Assembly (NCBI GenBank): GCA_963753575.1
Contig: CAVWCR010000003.1
Coordinates: forward strand, 2,480,001 to 2,544,000
Length of the DNA: 64,000 nucleotides
DNA from: VAZQ01 sp963753575
GTDB lineage: Bacteria > Pseudomonadota > Alphaproteobacteria > Rhizobiales > Xanthobacteraceae
Reading direction: 5' to 3'
Shown here: piece by piece, positions 24,946-33,183 of the stretch
How positions within the stretch are numbered: the first letter of the stretch is position 1
How the letters are laid out: the number at the start of each line of letters is the position of its first letter
Position numbers and translations under genes: made by a program
Notes under the pieces: model-generated
Told to the model about the DNA's origin: nothing
Database searches by the model: none
Seen by the model: only the letters and a program-made list of their open reading frames with translations

Positions 24946-25952
24946 CAGACGGCCTCCAGCGCGGACAACTCGGCGATCGCGACGCGGGGATCGCGGCCGA
25001 GCCACAGCGACACGGCGATCTTGGCCTGCGGGCCCGAGCCGGGCGCGAGCGTGCGCTGCTCGACCACGTCGAGGCCGGCGGCGCTCATCCATTGCGCGAC
25101 CGTCTCGGGCGCAAAGCCGAGCTTGCGATGCGCATGCTGATCGCGCAGGAACTCAAGCTCGTGCGGCGCGAAGTCGACCACCAGCAAACGGCCGGACGGG
25201 CGCAGCACGTGTGCCGCCTCTGAGAGAGCGCGCGCGCCGTCATCGAGGAAGTGCAGCACCTGGTGGATGATGACGACGTCGAAGGAATTCTTCGGCAGCG
25301 CAAGGTCGTACAGGTCACCCTGACGCACGCTGCAATGGCGCAAACCGGCGCGGTCGAGCCGGGAGCGCGCGAGCGCCAGCATGTCGTGGGAGAGATCAAG
25401 ACCGAGCCCGCGCTCGATCTGCGGCCCGAACAGCTCGAGCATGCGGCCAGTGCCGGTGCCGAGATCAAGCAGCGAACGAAACGGGCGGTCGGCAAGCGCG
25501 GCGACGATCGCCTGTTCGACCTCGTCGTCGGCGACGTGCAGCTTGCGGATGCGATCCCACTCGGCGGCGTGGCGGCGGAAATAAGTCTGCGCGGCGGCCG
25601 CGCGCGCCGCGCGCACTGACGCAAGTCGCTCACGGTCGCGCGCGACGGTGGTGTCGGCGGGGTCGAGCCGGGCGACCAGTTCGCGCGCAAGCGCGACCGC
25701 GGCACCCCGCTCGCCCAACCGGAAGAACGCCCAGGAGCCTTCGCGGAACCGCTCCACCAGTCCGGCCTCGGCCAAAAGCTTGAGATGACGCGAGATGCGC
25801 GGCTGCGACTGGCGCAGGATGTCGGTGAGCTCGGAGACCGTCAGCTCGGCCTCGGCCAGCAGCGCCAGCACGCGCAGCCGCGTCTCCTCGCCGGCCGCCT
25901 TGAGGGCGACGTTGAGGTCCGCAAAGCGCAGTTGGGCAGGCACTGAAGGCAT
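24945..25952 (-). CDS. ArsR-type regulator fused to a SAM-dependent methyltransferase
   Basis: A 335-residue two-domain protein. The N-terminal about 95 residues are an ArsR winged helix (LKAAGEETRLRVLALLAEAE, LTDILRQSQPRISRHLKLL). The C-terminal part is a class I methyltransferase (SLLDLGTGTGRMLELFG, GLDLSHDMLALARSRL). First gene of the operon with metF and metH, it is probably the operon's own repressor; ArsR-family regulators of methionine metabolism (the SahR type) sense S-adenosylhomocysteine, so a SAM/SAH-binding domain fits. Whether the second domain catalyses or only senses is open. A perfect 18-bp palindrome lies 28 bases upstream of the chosen ATG. Alternative starts exist at GTG 25967 and TTG 25973. 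Confidence 0.9.
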   Translation of the reverse strand: MPSVPAQLRFADLNVALKAAGEETRLRVLALLAEAELTVSELTDILRQSQPRISRHLKLLAEAGLVERFREGSWAFFRLGERGAAVALARELVARLDPADTTVARDRERLASVRAARAAAAQTYFRRHAAEWDRIRKLHVADDEVEQAIVAALADRPFRSLLDLGTGTGRMLELFGPQIERGLGLDLSHDMLALARSRLDRAGLRHCSVRQGDLYDLALPKNSFDVVIIHQVLHFLDDGARALSEAAHVLRPSGRLLVVDFAPHELEFLRDQHAHRKLGFAPETVAQWMSAAGLDVVEQRTLAPGSGPQAKIAVSLWLGRDPRVAIAELSALEAV

Positions 25953-25979
25953 TGGGAGGCTTCCCACGGTCAAACACGA

Positions 25980-25997
25980 TATAAAGATATCTTTATA
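25980..25997. promoter_or_regulatory. Operator-like palindrome upstream of the methionine operon
   Basis: TATAAAGATATCTTTATA is a perfect 18-bp palindrome 28 bases before the regulator start, in a locally AT-rich promoter region. It resembles operators of ArsR-family methionine regulators in Proteobacteria. The likely binder is the ArsR-methyltransferase protein itself, giving autoregulation of the three-gene operon. Confidence 0.75.
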
Positions 25998-26166
25998 CGT
26001 TTAACAGGGTCTTAGCAAGCTTCAGGCTTACGCCGATGCGGTTGATGCCGGCTTAAGGACCGTTGGACGCGAGAAAGTATCGTAAAATCACAATCTTATG
26101 GCAATCTTTGGAGGGCTGCATGTCCGCACCCTTGGCGGCACCGCCGGATCGCGCGACACTCGGCCC

Positions 26167-26673
26167 ATGAGCGAAGTCAGCGATGCCTATGGAGTCCGCG
26201 AGGGCGAGGTCACGGTCGATCTGCCGAAGGCGTTCGACGCCTCGCTCTATTATATCGGCCGCATCCGCACGCCCTGGACCCGGCGCGAGGATTGCCCAAA
26301 GAACGCGCGCGAATCCGACGCGGTCTGCACGATCGAGGTCGATCCGCGCTGGGCCGCGGGCCTTAAGGGGGTCGAGACCTGCAGCCACATCGTGGTGCTC
26401 TACTGGATGGACCGGGCCCGCCGCGACCTCGTGCTGCAGAAGCCGCGGCATTACGGCGAACAGCGCGGCACCTTCGCGCTGCGCTCACCCGCGCGGCCAA
26501 ACCCGATCGCGCTCAGCGTCGCGCGGCTGATCAACATCGAGGGCAACAAGCTTCAGATCGTGGGCCTCGACTGCCTCGACGGCACGGCGCTGATCGACAT
26601 CAAGCCCTATTTCGCCTCGACCGATGCGGTCACGGACGCAGTCGTCGGCTGGCACAAGGCGCGCAAGGGCTGA
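26167..26673 (+). CDS. trmO: TrmO/TsaA-type tRNA methyltransferase
   Basis: A 168-residue protein of the TrmO (YaeB, VirR-like) family, which N6-methylates t6A37 in threonine tRNAs using SAM. Motifs are YYIGRIRTPWTRREDCPKN, the central SHIVVLYWMDRA, and TFALRSPARPNPIALSVARL, followed by LDCLDGTALIDIKPY. The ATG at 26167 is chosen by family start; the frame extends to 26098 without support. It diverges from the methionine operon. It is shorter than E. coli TrmO because it lacks a C-terminal extension, as in many alphaproteobacteria. Confidence 0.88.
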   Translation: MSEVSDAYGVREGEVTVDLPKAFDASLYYIGRIRTPWTRREDCPKNARESDAVCTIEVDPRWAAGLKGVETCSHIVVLYWMDRARRDLVLQKPRHYGEQRGTFALRSPARPNPIALSVARLINIEGNKLQIVGLDCLDGTALIDIKPYFASTDAVTDAVVGWHKARKG

Positions 26674-26883
26674 CAGCGCCACCGGCCGGCGCTTTCTTAA
26701 CAACACGATCACTGATGACGGCGGGGACCGGATGGTTCCTGGTCGCCATCAACTTAATTTTCTGAAACCTTTGAACCACCTCCCGGCTTGTTCCGACCAA
26801 CAGCCAACAACCGCGGTGCGTGCGCGCAGCGTCGCGGCCCGCTGAATTTGTCTCTCTGGCGATGCGTATCAGTTGAGTAGCGT

Positions 26884-26919
26884 AAAGCCGGTCCCGCCGA
26901 CACACGGGGCCGGCTTTTT
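26884..26919 (+). terminator. Rho-independent terminator
   Basis: The stem AAAGCCGGTCCCG pairs with CGGGGCCGGCTTT (one G-T pair) around a short loop and is followed by a T run. It faces the plus strand. Confidence 0.8.
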
Positions 26920-26954
26920 CCTTCTGCCAGTTCCCGCGAAAGGCCTCTCGTTTT

Positions 26955-26980
26955 GTCGTCCCCGCTTTCGCGGGGACGAC
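26955..26980. repeat. GTCGTCCCCGC palindrome, half copy
   Basis: A 26-base perfect hairpin, with arms GTCGTCCCCGC and GCGGGGACGAC around CTTTCG-type loop bases. It equals the right half of the 19992-20100 element and lies 9 bases past the MmgE/PrpD stop. Confidence 0.9.
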
Positions 26981-26989
26981 AACGGAGAG

Positions 26990-28477
26990 TTACCCTCGCT
27001 GCAACAGCGGCCAGAGCGGATCGAGCGAGCGCTGCGACGGCAGCGTGTCGAGGAACGCGTAGACCTTGCGGGCCGCGTCCTTGCTCATGATCTGCATGGC
27101 GCAGTCCAGGAACTTTTCCTCGATCTGCGCCGCCGTCATCGGGTTGTGGGCAGAGCCGCTGGCGAAGTCCTTGCGCGCCTCTAACACCTGACCGTCCGCA
27201 AGCGTGACCTTGATCACCGCCGGGCTGCCGTTGGTGCCGGGGCCAAGCGCGGGATCGACGCTCGCAGTGACCGTCTTCGCCAGCGCCTTGACCTGCTCGT
27301 CCTGCAGCGCCTTGTCGGTGAACGCCGCGATCCTGGGCGCGCCGTGAATGAGCGCATAGGGCACCAGATAGGCCACGCTGAATTTTGCGTTCTCGACCGT
27401 CGCCGGATATTGCGTGCCGGCGCGCTGACCGGCATTGGCGGTCACCGAGCAGTGGATGGCCCTGATCTCGGAAAGCCGGCTGCTGACCTTGTCGCGCAGA
27501 TCGAGCGCCGCTTCGATCGACGTGTGGGTGAGCCCGCCGCACGGAAACGCCTTGAGATCAAAGCGCGAGCTGACGAGATCGTAACGGGTCCCCAGGTCCT
27601 TGAACGGCTCGAGCGACACGCCGAGGCCGCGGCCGAAGGTGTTGAAATAGCCGGCCTTCGCCTCGAACGCGATCGGGCTCGCGGTGAAGCCGCGGCGGCC
27701 GAGCTGCGCGGCGGCGACGCCGTTGCGCGCCGCATTCCCGCAGTGCAGCGACTTGGTCATGGTTGCGAAATTGCCGCTGATGCCGCTCGCAAGCGAGGTG
27801 CTGATGCCGAGCACGTTTGGGATCGCCGCAACCGGCAGCTTGAGGAAGCGAGCCGCAGCAGCCGCCGCCGCGATGGCGCCCACCATGCCGGTCGTGTGCC
27901 AGCCGCCGACGCTCGAGGCCTTGAAGTTCGCGCGCGCCACGCGCCCGCCGATCTCGGCGCCCACGATATAGGCCGCGATCATCTCGGCGGGCGTCGCCCC
28001 CACGGTTTCGGCAAGCGGAAGGATGGCCGGAATGACTGCGGCGATGGCCTGGCCGCTGATGAAGGTGAGGTCGTAGTCCATCGCGTGCGAGGCGACGCCA
28101 TTGGCGAGCGCCGCCAGCTGCGGCGAGGCGCGCAGCGACTGCCCCACGATGGTGGCCCGCGGCGCGCTCGCTTCCTCCTTCACCATCTCGACCATAAGGT
28201 GCGACACCTCCTCGTGGCTGCCGGCGAGCATGACACCGACGGTGTCGATGAAGGCGATGCGGGCGCGCTCGATCACCGCCGGCGGCGCGGACTTGAGGTC
28301 GAAGCCCACAATGTAGTCGGCCATGAGCGCGCTGATCTTCTTGCCGTCGGCCATGCCTGCTCCCCTTCCCGACTGTTGCGCCACCGCCTGTGTACCGAAA
28401 CTCGCCGCGAGCGTCAGCGCGCCGGCGCCGAGAAAGGATCGCCGGTCGAGCGCGAGTGAGTCATCATTGTTTGCCAT
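26990..28477 (-). CDS. MmgE/PrpD family protein with Tat signal
   Basis: A 495-residue protein of the MmgE/PrpD (2-methylcitrate dehydratase-like) family. Family features are DTVGVMLAGSHEEVSH, the central ANGVASHAMDYDLTFI, the conserved KSLHCGNAARNGVAAAQLG and the later KAFPCGGLTHTSIEA. The N-terminus carries a twin-arginine motif (RRSFLGAGALTLAASFG) with a following Ala-rich signal, so this member is probably exported folded, unlike PrpD itself. The substrate is unknown. It is preceded (downstream on this strand map) by a full REP-like palindrome and the two beta-propeller genes on the same strand. Confidence 0.9.
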   Translation of the reverse strand: MANNDDSLALDRRSFLGAGALTLAASFGTQAVAQQSGRGAGMADGKKISALMADYIVGFDLKSAPPAVIERARIAFIDTVGVMLAGSHEEVSHLMVEMVKEEASAPRATIVGQSLRASPQLAALANGVASHAMDYDLTFISGQAIAAVIPAILPLAETVGATPAEMIAAYIVGAEIGGRVARANFKASSVGGWHTTGMVGAIAAAAAAARFLKLPVAAIPNVLGISTSLASGISGNFATMTKSLHCGNAARNGVAAAQLGRRGFTASPIAFEAKAGYFNTFGRGLGVSLEPFKDLGTRYDLVSSRFDLKAFPCGGLTHTSIEAALDLRDKVSSRLSEIRAIHCSVTANAGQRAGTQYPATVENAKFSVAYLVPYALIHGAPRIAAFTDKALQDEQVKALAKTVTASVDPALGPGTNGSPAVIKVTLADGQVLEARKDFASGSAHNPMTAAQIEEKFLDCAMQIMSKDAARKVYAFLDTLPSQRSLDPLWPLLQRG

Positions 28478-28534
28478 GGCTTTGTCCCTTCCAAAGATGC
28501 TTCTTTTGCACTGTGCCTATCAACGCTCTCAGGC

Positions 28535-28644
28535 GTCGTCCCCGCGCAGGCGGGGACCCATAACCACCAGTGTTTCGGCTACATTGTCAGCACTGCCACA
28601 CTTCACCGACACGGCGTGTGGGTCCCCGCGTTCGCGGGGACGAC
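28535..28644. repeat. GTCGTCCCCGC palindromic element, full copy
   Basis: About 110 bp, with the same ends as the element at 19992-20100 (GTCGTCCCCGCGCAGGCGGG at the left, GTTCGCGGGGACGAC at the right) and a different centre. It lies between the MmgE/PrpD gene and the first beta-propeller gene. Confidence 0.9.
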
Positions 28645-28696
28645 AGTCCGTGGGCGCGAGTACGCCGTGGCCACGAGAAGCGCCCGCAGCACGATC

Positions 28697-30253
28697 TCAC
28701 TTCGCCAGATAGAAATATCCGACGCGGTCGTTCGCCGGCGAGCCGAACCACATGCGGCCCTGCCCATCGAGGAAATAGTCGCGCATCGTGTTCTCCGAGC
28801 GCGGCAGCGGATATTCCGTCACCTTGCCGGTCTCGGGATCAAGCCGCCCGATCACGTCCATGTATTCGGACGAGTACCAGACCTTGCGCTCCTTATCGAC
28901 ACCGAGCGCATAGGGCGTGGCCTTCGGCCCGGGCAGCGTGAACTCCTTGAAGGTCTCCGTCTTGGGATCGAAGCGCCCGATCTTGCCGGCGTTAAACTCC
29001 GCGAACCACACGATGCCGTCGCCATCGACCACGATGCGGCGCGGCCGCGCGCCCTGGGTCGGGATCGTGTACTTGGTCACCTTGCCGGTCTTGGCATCGG
29101 CCTTGCCGATCTTGCCGTTGGTGAGAAGCTCGGTGAACCAGGCATTGCCCTCGGCGTCGAGGTCGATGCCGTAGCAGCTCGGCACCTCGGGGAAGTGAGT
29201 GAACTTCTCCGTCTTCGGATCAAAGCGCGTGAGCGCGCCGGTCGACCACACGTTTCCGGTCTTTGGATCAATGCGGATCGTGTGCTTGCGCGCCGTGTCC
29301 TGATACTCGGTGATCTTGCCGGTCTTGGGATCCCATCTCCCGAGCTTGTCGGAGGCCTGTTCGGTCAGCCAGACCGAGCCGTCCGGATGCGGGACCGCCG
29401 AATGGATCGCCGCCGTGCCGAGGTTCGGCACCGGATATTCCTTCATCTCGCCGGTTTCGGGGTTGAGCCGCGCGATCTTGTTGGCGCGCCCGTAATAGGG
29501 AACCCAGAAGCTGCCGTCCTTGGCGGGATGCGCGCTCCAGGGCATGCGGCTCGGGCCCGGCGTTTCGTACTCGACGTACACGATCTTGAGCGCGTCATCG
29601 TTGAACGTGTGCACCGTGTCCTTGTATTGCGGCAGATCGGCCGGCGACTTCGGCAGCACCGAGTCCTCGCCGAACACATGGTTGATGTAATAGACGACGT
29701 CCTCGAACTTCTGCTCGTTGAAGTTCGACTGCGGCCGCATGATGAAATACGCCATAGCCTCGCGCATGTAGTTCACGCGGTCGCGCCAGCCGTCCTCGTC
29801 GCGCTTGACCGAAGCCATGCGCGTCTCGAAGCCGTGGCAGGCCATGCAATGGATGAAGAACAGGTTCTTGCCGCGCGCCTCCGGCAGCAGCTGGATGCCC
29901 TGGTACATGGAAATCTCGTTCCAGCGCACAAAGCTCTTCTGCAGCGCGAAATCATGCGTAGCGTTCTGCTCGGCGGTGATCACCACGCCGCCACGCGGAT
30001 CGGCCTTGAACCCCGGCGCCTTGATCGCAAGCCGGTAGTCGCCGGCCGGCAGGTTCTCGACGCGGTAGCGCCCCTGATTGTCGGAGAGAACGCTGACCAT
30101 GATCTTGGTCTTGGCGTTGCGGGCCTGCACGAAGGCGCCGCGGAACGGCGCGCCGTCCGGGCCTTTGACCGTGCCGGTGATGGTGGCGGCGTCGGCCGCC
30201 GAGACGGTGACGATGACGGATCCGATGAGCCCAAGGCGGGCAAGCAGGTTCAT
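28697..30253 (-). CDS. Secreted carboxypeptidase-like/cytochrome c/Vgb-type beta-propeller fusion, paralog 1
   Basis: A 518-residue exported protein. A signal peptide (about 1-22) is followed by a carboxypeptidase-regulatory-like beta domain (about 23-105: TITGTVKGPDGAPFRGAFVQ, GRYRVENLPAGDYRL), a c-type cytochrome segment with CMACH at 136-140 and a possible distal Met in YMREAM, then a beta-propeller of Vgb (streptogramin lyase)-like repeats such as GKIGRFDPKTETFKEFTLPG, repeated about six times to the end. The ATG at 30253 follows GGGAGGAAACC. The heme suggests periplasmic electron transfer or a heme-linked enzyme; lyase activity on streptogramins is not implied. It is followed on the same strand by MmgE/PrpD. 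Confidence 0.88.
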   Translation of the reverse strand: MNLLARLGLIGSVIVTVSAADAATITGTVKGPDGAPFRGAFVQARNAKTKIMVSVLSDNQGRYRVENLPAGDYRLAIKAPGFKADPRGGVVITAEQNATHDFALQKSFVRWNEISMYQGIQLLPEARGKNLFFIHCMACHGFETRMASVKRDEDGWRDRVNYMREAMAYFIMRPQSNFNEQKFEDVVYYINHVFGEDSVLPKSPADLPQYKDTVHTFNDDALKIVYVEYETPGPSRMPWSAHPAKDGSFWVPYYGRANKIARLNPETGEMKEYPVPNLGTAAIHSAVPHPDGSVWLTEQASDKLGRWDPKTGKITEYQDTARKHTIRIDPKTGNVWSTGALTRFDPKTEKFTHFPEVPSCYGIDLDAEGNAWFTELLTNGKIGKADAKTGKVTKYTIPTQGARPRRIVVDGDGIVWFAEFNAGKIGRFDPKTETFKEFTLPGPKATPYALGVDKERKVWYSSEYMDVIGRLDPETGKVTEYPLPRSENTMRDYFLDGQGRMWFGSPANDRVGYFYLAK

Positions 30254-30439
30254 GGTTTCCTCCCAACGATGATTGTTTATCTGGCGCTCGTGTCCCGGGC
30301 GCGGCGCAGTGGCCGATGCGCTGCGAACGAAACGCGTAACTATCCACGGTGCGATGCAGACCCGGGACCGTCACGATCACGATCTTCGGAACGATCCCGG
30401 ATCGGCGGTGCAGCGTGGCGCGCCGCACCGCGTTCCGGC

Positions 30440-32011
30440 TCAGCGCACCTCGGCGCTGCGCTGTCGGTTGGAGATGTAGAAGTAGCCGACCTTGTTGTTG
30501 GGCGGCGTCGCGTACCACATGCGGCCGTCCTGATCGACGAAGAAGTCGCGCATGCCGTTGTCGACGTAGGGCATCGGATATTCGATGACCTTGCCGCTCT
30601 GCGGATCGAGCTTGCCCATGATGTCGCGGTAGTACGACGAATACCAGACCTGGCCGTCGGTCGCGAGGCCGAGCGCATAGGGCTTCGTCCGCCGGTTCGG
30701 CAGCGCGTAGTCCTTGAAGGTCTCGGTCTTCGGATCGAACTTGCCGATGCGGCTGTCGTCATAGACGGCAAACCAGATGGTGCCGTCGTCGGCGATCTGC
30801 ATGCGGCGCGTGCGGTCACGGAACGGCGGAATGTACTTGGTCACCTTGAGCGTCTTGGGATCGATCTTCCCGAGCACGCCGTCCTTGGTCATCATGGTGA
30901 ACCAGACGGTGCCCTGCTTGTCGAGGCCGATGCCGTAGGCGGTCGGCACTTCCGGAATATGCGTGTACTTCCCGGTCTTCGGATCGAAGCGGGTGAGCCC
31001 GCCGGTCGACCAGACCGAGCCGTCCGGATGGGTCACGATGGTGTGCTTGCGCCAGTCATCCTGGAACTCGGCGAAGGTTTCGGTCTTGGGATCGAAGCGT
31101 CCGAGCTTCTTGGCGCCAGCCTCGGTGATCCAGATCGAGCCGTCGGGCGCCGGCACCGCCGAGTGGATGAGCGCCGGGGTCAGGTTCGGCACCCGGAACT
31201 CCTTCATCGCGCCGGTCTTCGGATCGAAATGTGCGATCCGGTTCGATGCGCCGTATTGCGGAATCCAGAACGTGCCGTCCTTGTCGGGATGCGCCGTCCA
31301 CGGGAAGCGATTGGGACCTGGCATCTCGTAGTCGACGTAGACGATCTTGAGCGCCTCGTCCGAGAACTGGGTGAGCGTGCTCTTGTAGTCCGGCAGTTCC
31401 GCCGGCGACTTCGGCAGCACGGAGTCCTCGCCGAACATCTTGTTCATGTAATAGGCGATGTCTTCGGCCTGCTGGTCGGAGAAGCCGCGGCGATCGGCGA
31501 GCGAGGAGCGCATCGCCTCGCGCATGTATTCGACCCGGCTGCGCCAGCCGTCGAGATCGCGCACGGTCGCCGCCATCTTGGACTGGAAGCCGTGGCAGCT
31601 CATGCAGTCCGCCATCAGGACATTCTTGCCGCGATCGTTCGGGAGAAGCTCGATGCCCTGCAGGATCGACAGGTCGGTCCAGCGCACGCGCCCGGTCTTG
31701 AGCGCGAAGTCCTGCGCCATCTCCTGGTCGGCGGTGAGCTTGATGCCGTTCTTGAGCTCGGCGCTAAAGCCGACCGCCCGGACGCCGAGGCGATAGTCGC
31801 CGGCCGGCAGATTCTCAACGACATAGCGGCCCTGGTTGTCGGTCAGGACGCTGACCGTCATTTTCATTTGCGCCTGGCGGGCCTGCACGAAGGCGCCGCG
31901 GAACGGCGTGCCGTCCGGTCCTTTGACGGTGCCGGAAATGGTGGCGGCATCCGCGGCGGAGACCGCAACGCTCAACGAGCCAAACATTCCGAGAACGGCC
32001 AATAACCGCAT
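30440..32011 (-). CDS. Secreted carboxypeptidase-like/cytochrome c/Vgb-type beta-propeller fusion, paralog 2
   Basis: A 523-residue tandem paralog of the gene at 28697-30253, with the same order: signal peptide (1-22), GTVKGPDGTPFRGAFVQ domain, CMSCH heme site at 136-140, YMREAM, and propeller blades such as LGRFDPKTETFAEF and FAVYDDSRIGKFDPKTE. It differs in the last blade and ends with a basic tail (RQRSAEVR). The ATG at 32011 follows GGGAGGAAGAACC. The two start 1.76 kb apart on the same strand, about 185 bases between genes, and are likely co-transcribed; a duplication with divergent substrate or partner is the simplest reading. Confidence 0.88.
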   Translation of the reverse strand: MRLLAVLGMFGSLSVAVSAADAATISGTVKGPDGTPFRGAFVQARQAQMKMTVSVLTDNQGRYVVENLPAGDYRLGVRAVGFSAELKNGIKLTADQEMAQDFALKTGRVRWTDLSILQGIELLPNDRGKNVLMADCMSCHGFQSKMAATVRDLDGWRSRVEYMREAMRSSLADRRGFSDQQAEDIAYYMNKMFGEDSVLPKSPAELPDYKSTLTQFSDEALKIVYVDYEMPGPNRFPWTAHPDKDGTFWIPQYGASNRIAHFDPKTGAMKEFRVPNLTPALIHSAVPAPDGSIWITEAGAKKLGRFDPKTETFAEFQDDWRKHTIVTHPDGSVWSTGGLTRFDPKTGKYTHIPEVPTAYGIGLDKQGTVWFTMMTKDGVLGKIDPKTLKVTKYIPPFRDRTRRMQIADDGTIWFAVYDDSRIGKFDPKTETFKDYALPNRRTKPYALGLATDGQVWYSSYYRDIMGKLDPQSGKVIEYPMPYVDNGMRDFFVDQDGRMWYATPPNNKVGYFYISNRQRSAEVR

Positions 32012-32248
32012 GGTTCTTCCTCCCATTTTTGAGACGGGTTAACTCCGTCCCTTATTGGAAGGCTACCAGCTTCCGCCCACGGTGGCCATTGGCTGCACCG
32101 CCATTTGCGCGGATAAAGTTGTGCGCGGACGAAGTTCCCCCGAGCGGGCCGACCGCTTGCGATCGCGCCCACCCGGGGTCGGTCATTCTTCGACATGGAT
32201 CACGCGGGAGCCGAAGAAGACGAGGCTGGCCGGTGCGGCCGAACCGCG

Positions 32249-32836
32249 TCACGCCTGGTAATTGACAACCAAGGACGTGATCGAAATGTTCGCCGCATCG
32301 CCATTCGCATTGTAGGTCGAATCCTGGGATAGCGACTGCTGCAGCGTTTGCAGGAAGTCGGCGAGGACCTGACTGACATCGGACCCACCCGACGTACCGG
32401 ACGACGTCCCCGCCTGCCCGCCCGCGCACGACCCGCAGGACCCATCGGGACCGCCCGGTCCTTCCGCGCCGCCAGGACCGCCAGGTCCTCCTGCTCCGCC
32501 AGGGCCGCCATGCTGCGGCAGCGCCTTGGCGAAGATGTTCTTCAGTTCTTCCGCCTGGTCGCTGGTGAGGTTGCCGTTCTGCACCTCCGACGCGATCAGG
32601 TCGTCGATCTTCGATTTCATCTCCGACGGCGAAGGCCGCCCGGCACCCGCCGCCCGGTCGGCCGTCCGTTGACCTCGCAAGGCGGAACCGATGTCGTCGA
32701 GCGCGGCGCTCAAGGCATCCTGGTCGTCCGCGCTGATCGCGCCGGACGACACTTCCGACTGCAACTCGTTTTGCAACAACTCGCGCGGGGATGTGAACGC
32801 TTGCGGCGTGAAGCCGGCTGACGATATCGAAGTCAT
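32249..32836 (-). CDS. Hypothetical protein with an internal helical repeat and a Gly-Pro linker
   Basis: A 195-residue protein of unknown function without a clear signal peptide. Two related helical blocks are visible: SEVSSGAISADDQDALSAAL (about 27-46) and SEVQNGNLTSDQAEELKNIF (about 82-101). A Gly/Pro-rich linker follows (GGPGGAGGPGGPGGAEGPGG) with a CGSC pair of cysteines, then a Ser/Gly/Thr stretch and a short helical C-terminus. The ATG at 32836 has GGAG 6-9 bases upstream. The linker DNA is itself repetitive. It may be surface-associated or secreted by a non-Sec route, but nothing proves this. Confidence 0.7.
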   Translation of the reverse strand: MTSISSAGFTPQAFTSPRELLQNELQSEVSSGAISADDQDALSAALDDIGSALRGQRTADRAAGAGRPSPSEMKSKIDDLIASEVQNGNLTSDQAEELKNIFAKALPQHGGPGGAGGPGGPGGAEGPGGPDGSCGSCAGGQAGTSSGTSGGSDVSQVLADFLQTLQQSLSQDSTYNANGDAANISITSLVVNYQA

Positions 32837-33183
32837 GGGAATCTCCGTCCGAATTTGCGCCGACACACTCGGTGCCAAGCGTCGTCAACAAGAAACGGGA
32901 TTCCGCCTTAACAGGACCTTGCCGGCAGGCGGGGGCTTTGTTTCCCCGCGTTTCGGAACAGTCCCCAGAAATATTCAGAAACAAATTTCCCAAGTGTGGC
33001 GGGTTCGGCAGTCCGCATCATTTAGTTGCTAGCAGGCAGCTGAACCCAAGCCACACCGGAATCAAGGGGTTGCCAGCGTCCTTCGATACCGTAGTTCGCA
33101 AACGGGAATGACGCCAACCTGTACGAACTTCGGAAGCGGGACACTGGCACGGAATCACTTATATTCACCGCGCAGGATCGCGC
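32837..33183. other. Intergenic region with a decayed palindrome
   Basis: About 345 bases between divergent genes. It contains a degenerate relative of the array palindrome at 33080-33147 and, just before the response regulator, the AT-richer CACTTATATTCACC. No gene is visible. Confidence 0.5.
33080..33147. repeat. Solitary diverged copy of the CTAGTGCC-type palindrome
   Basis: Read on the minus strand, this starts CCAGTGTCCCGCTTCCGAAG and continues with TTCGTACAGGTTGGCG, then TGCGAACTACGG. It matches hairpin B of the 14.5-15.2 kb array in order (CTAGTGCCCC, TTCCGAAGTTCGTG, GGTTGCTGCG, CACGAACTTCGG). One arm is well kept and the other has drifted. It lies 37 bases upstream of the response regulator start. 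Confidence 0.75.

Larger units (their letters stand above)
26674..26989. other. Long 3' region or candidate small-RNA gene ending in a terminator
   Basis: About 315 bases without a supported protein gene between trmO and the convergent MmgE/PrpD gene. A plus-strand terminator sits at 26884-26919, more than 200 bases after trmO. The intervening sequence could be a long 3' untranslated region or an independent small RNA. A half-copy REP-like hairpin follows at 26955-26980. Confidence 0.4.

Noticed and set aside
24946..25092. A longer MetF starting at 25092
   Set aside because: The extension is Arg-rich, lies inside the upstream regulator gene in another frame, and the TGATG overlap at 24945 explains the start.
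22180..25140. An open frame of 986 codons opposite metH and metF
   Set aside because: It is antisense to conserved metabolic genes and has no protein-like composition.
28616..32005. An open frame of 1129 codons on the plus strand opposite the two beta-propeller genes
   Set aside because: It is antisense to two well-supported paralogs, and its product is Arg/Asp/His-rich with no domain. Such long shadows arise from the biased codon use of high-GC genes.
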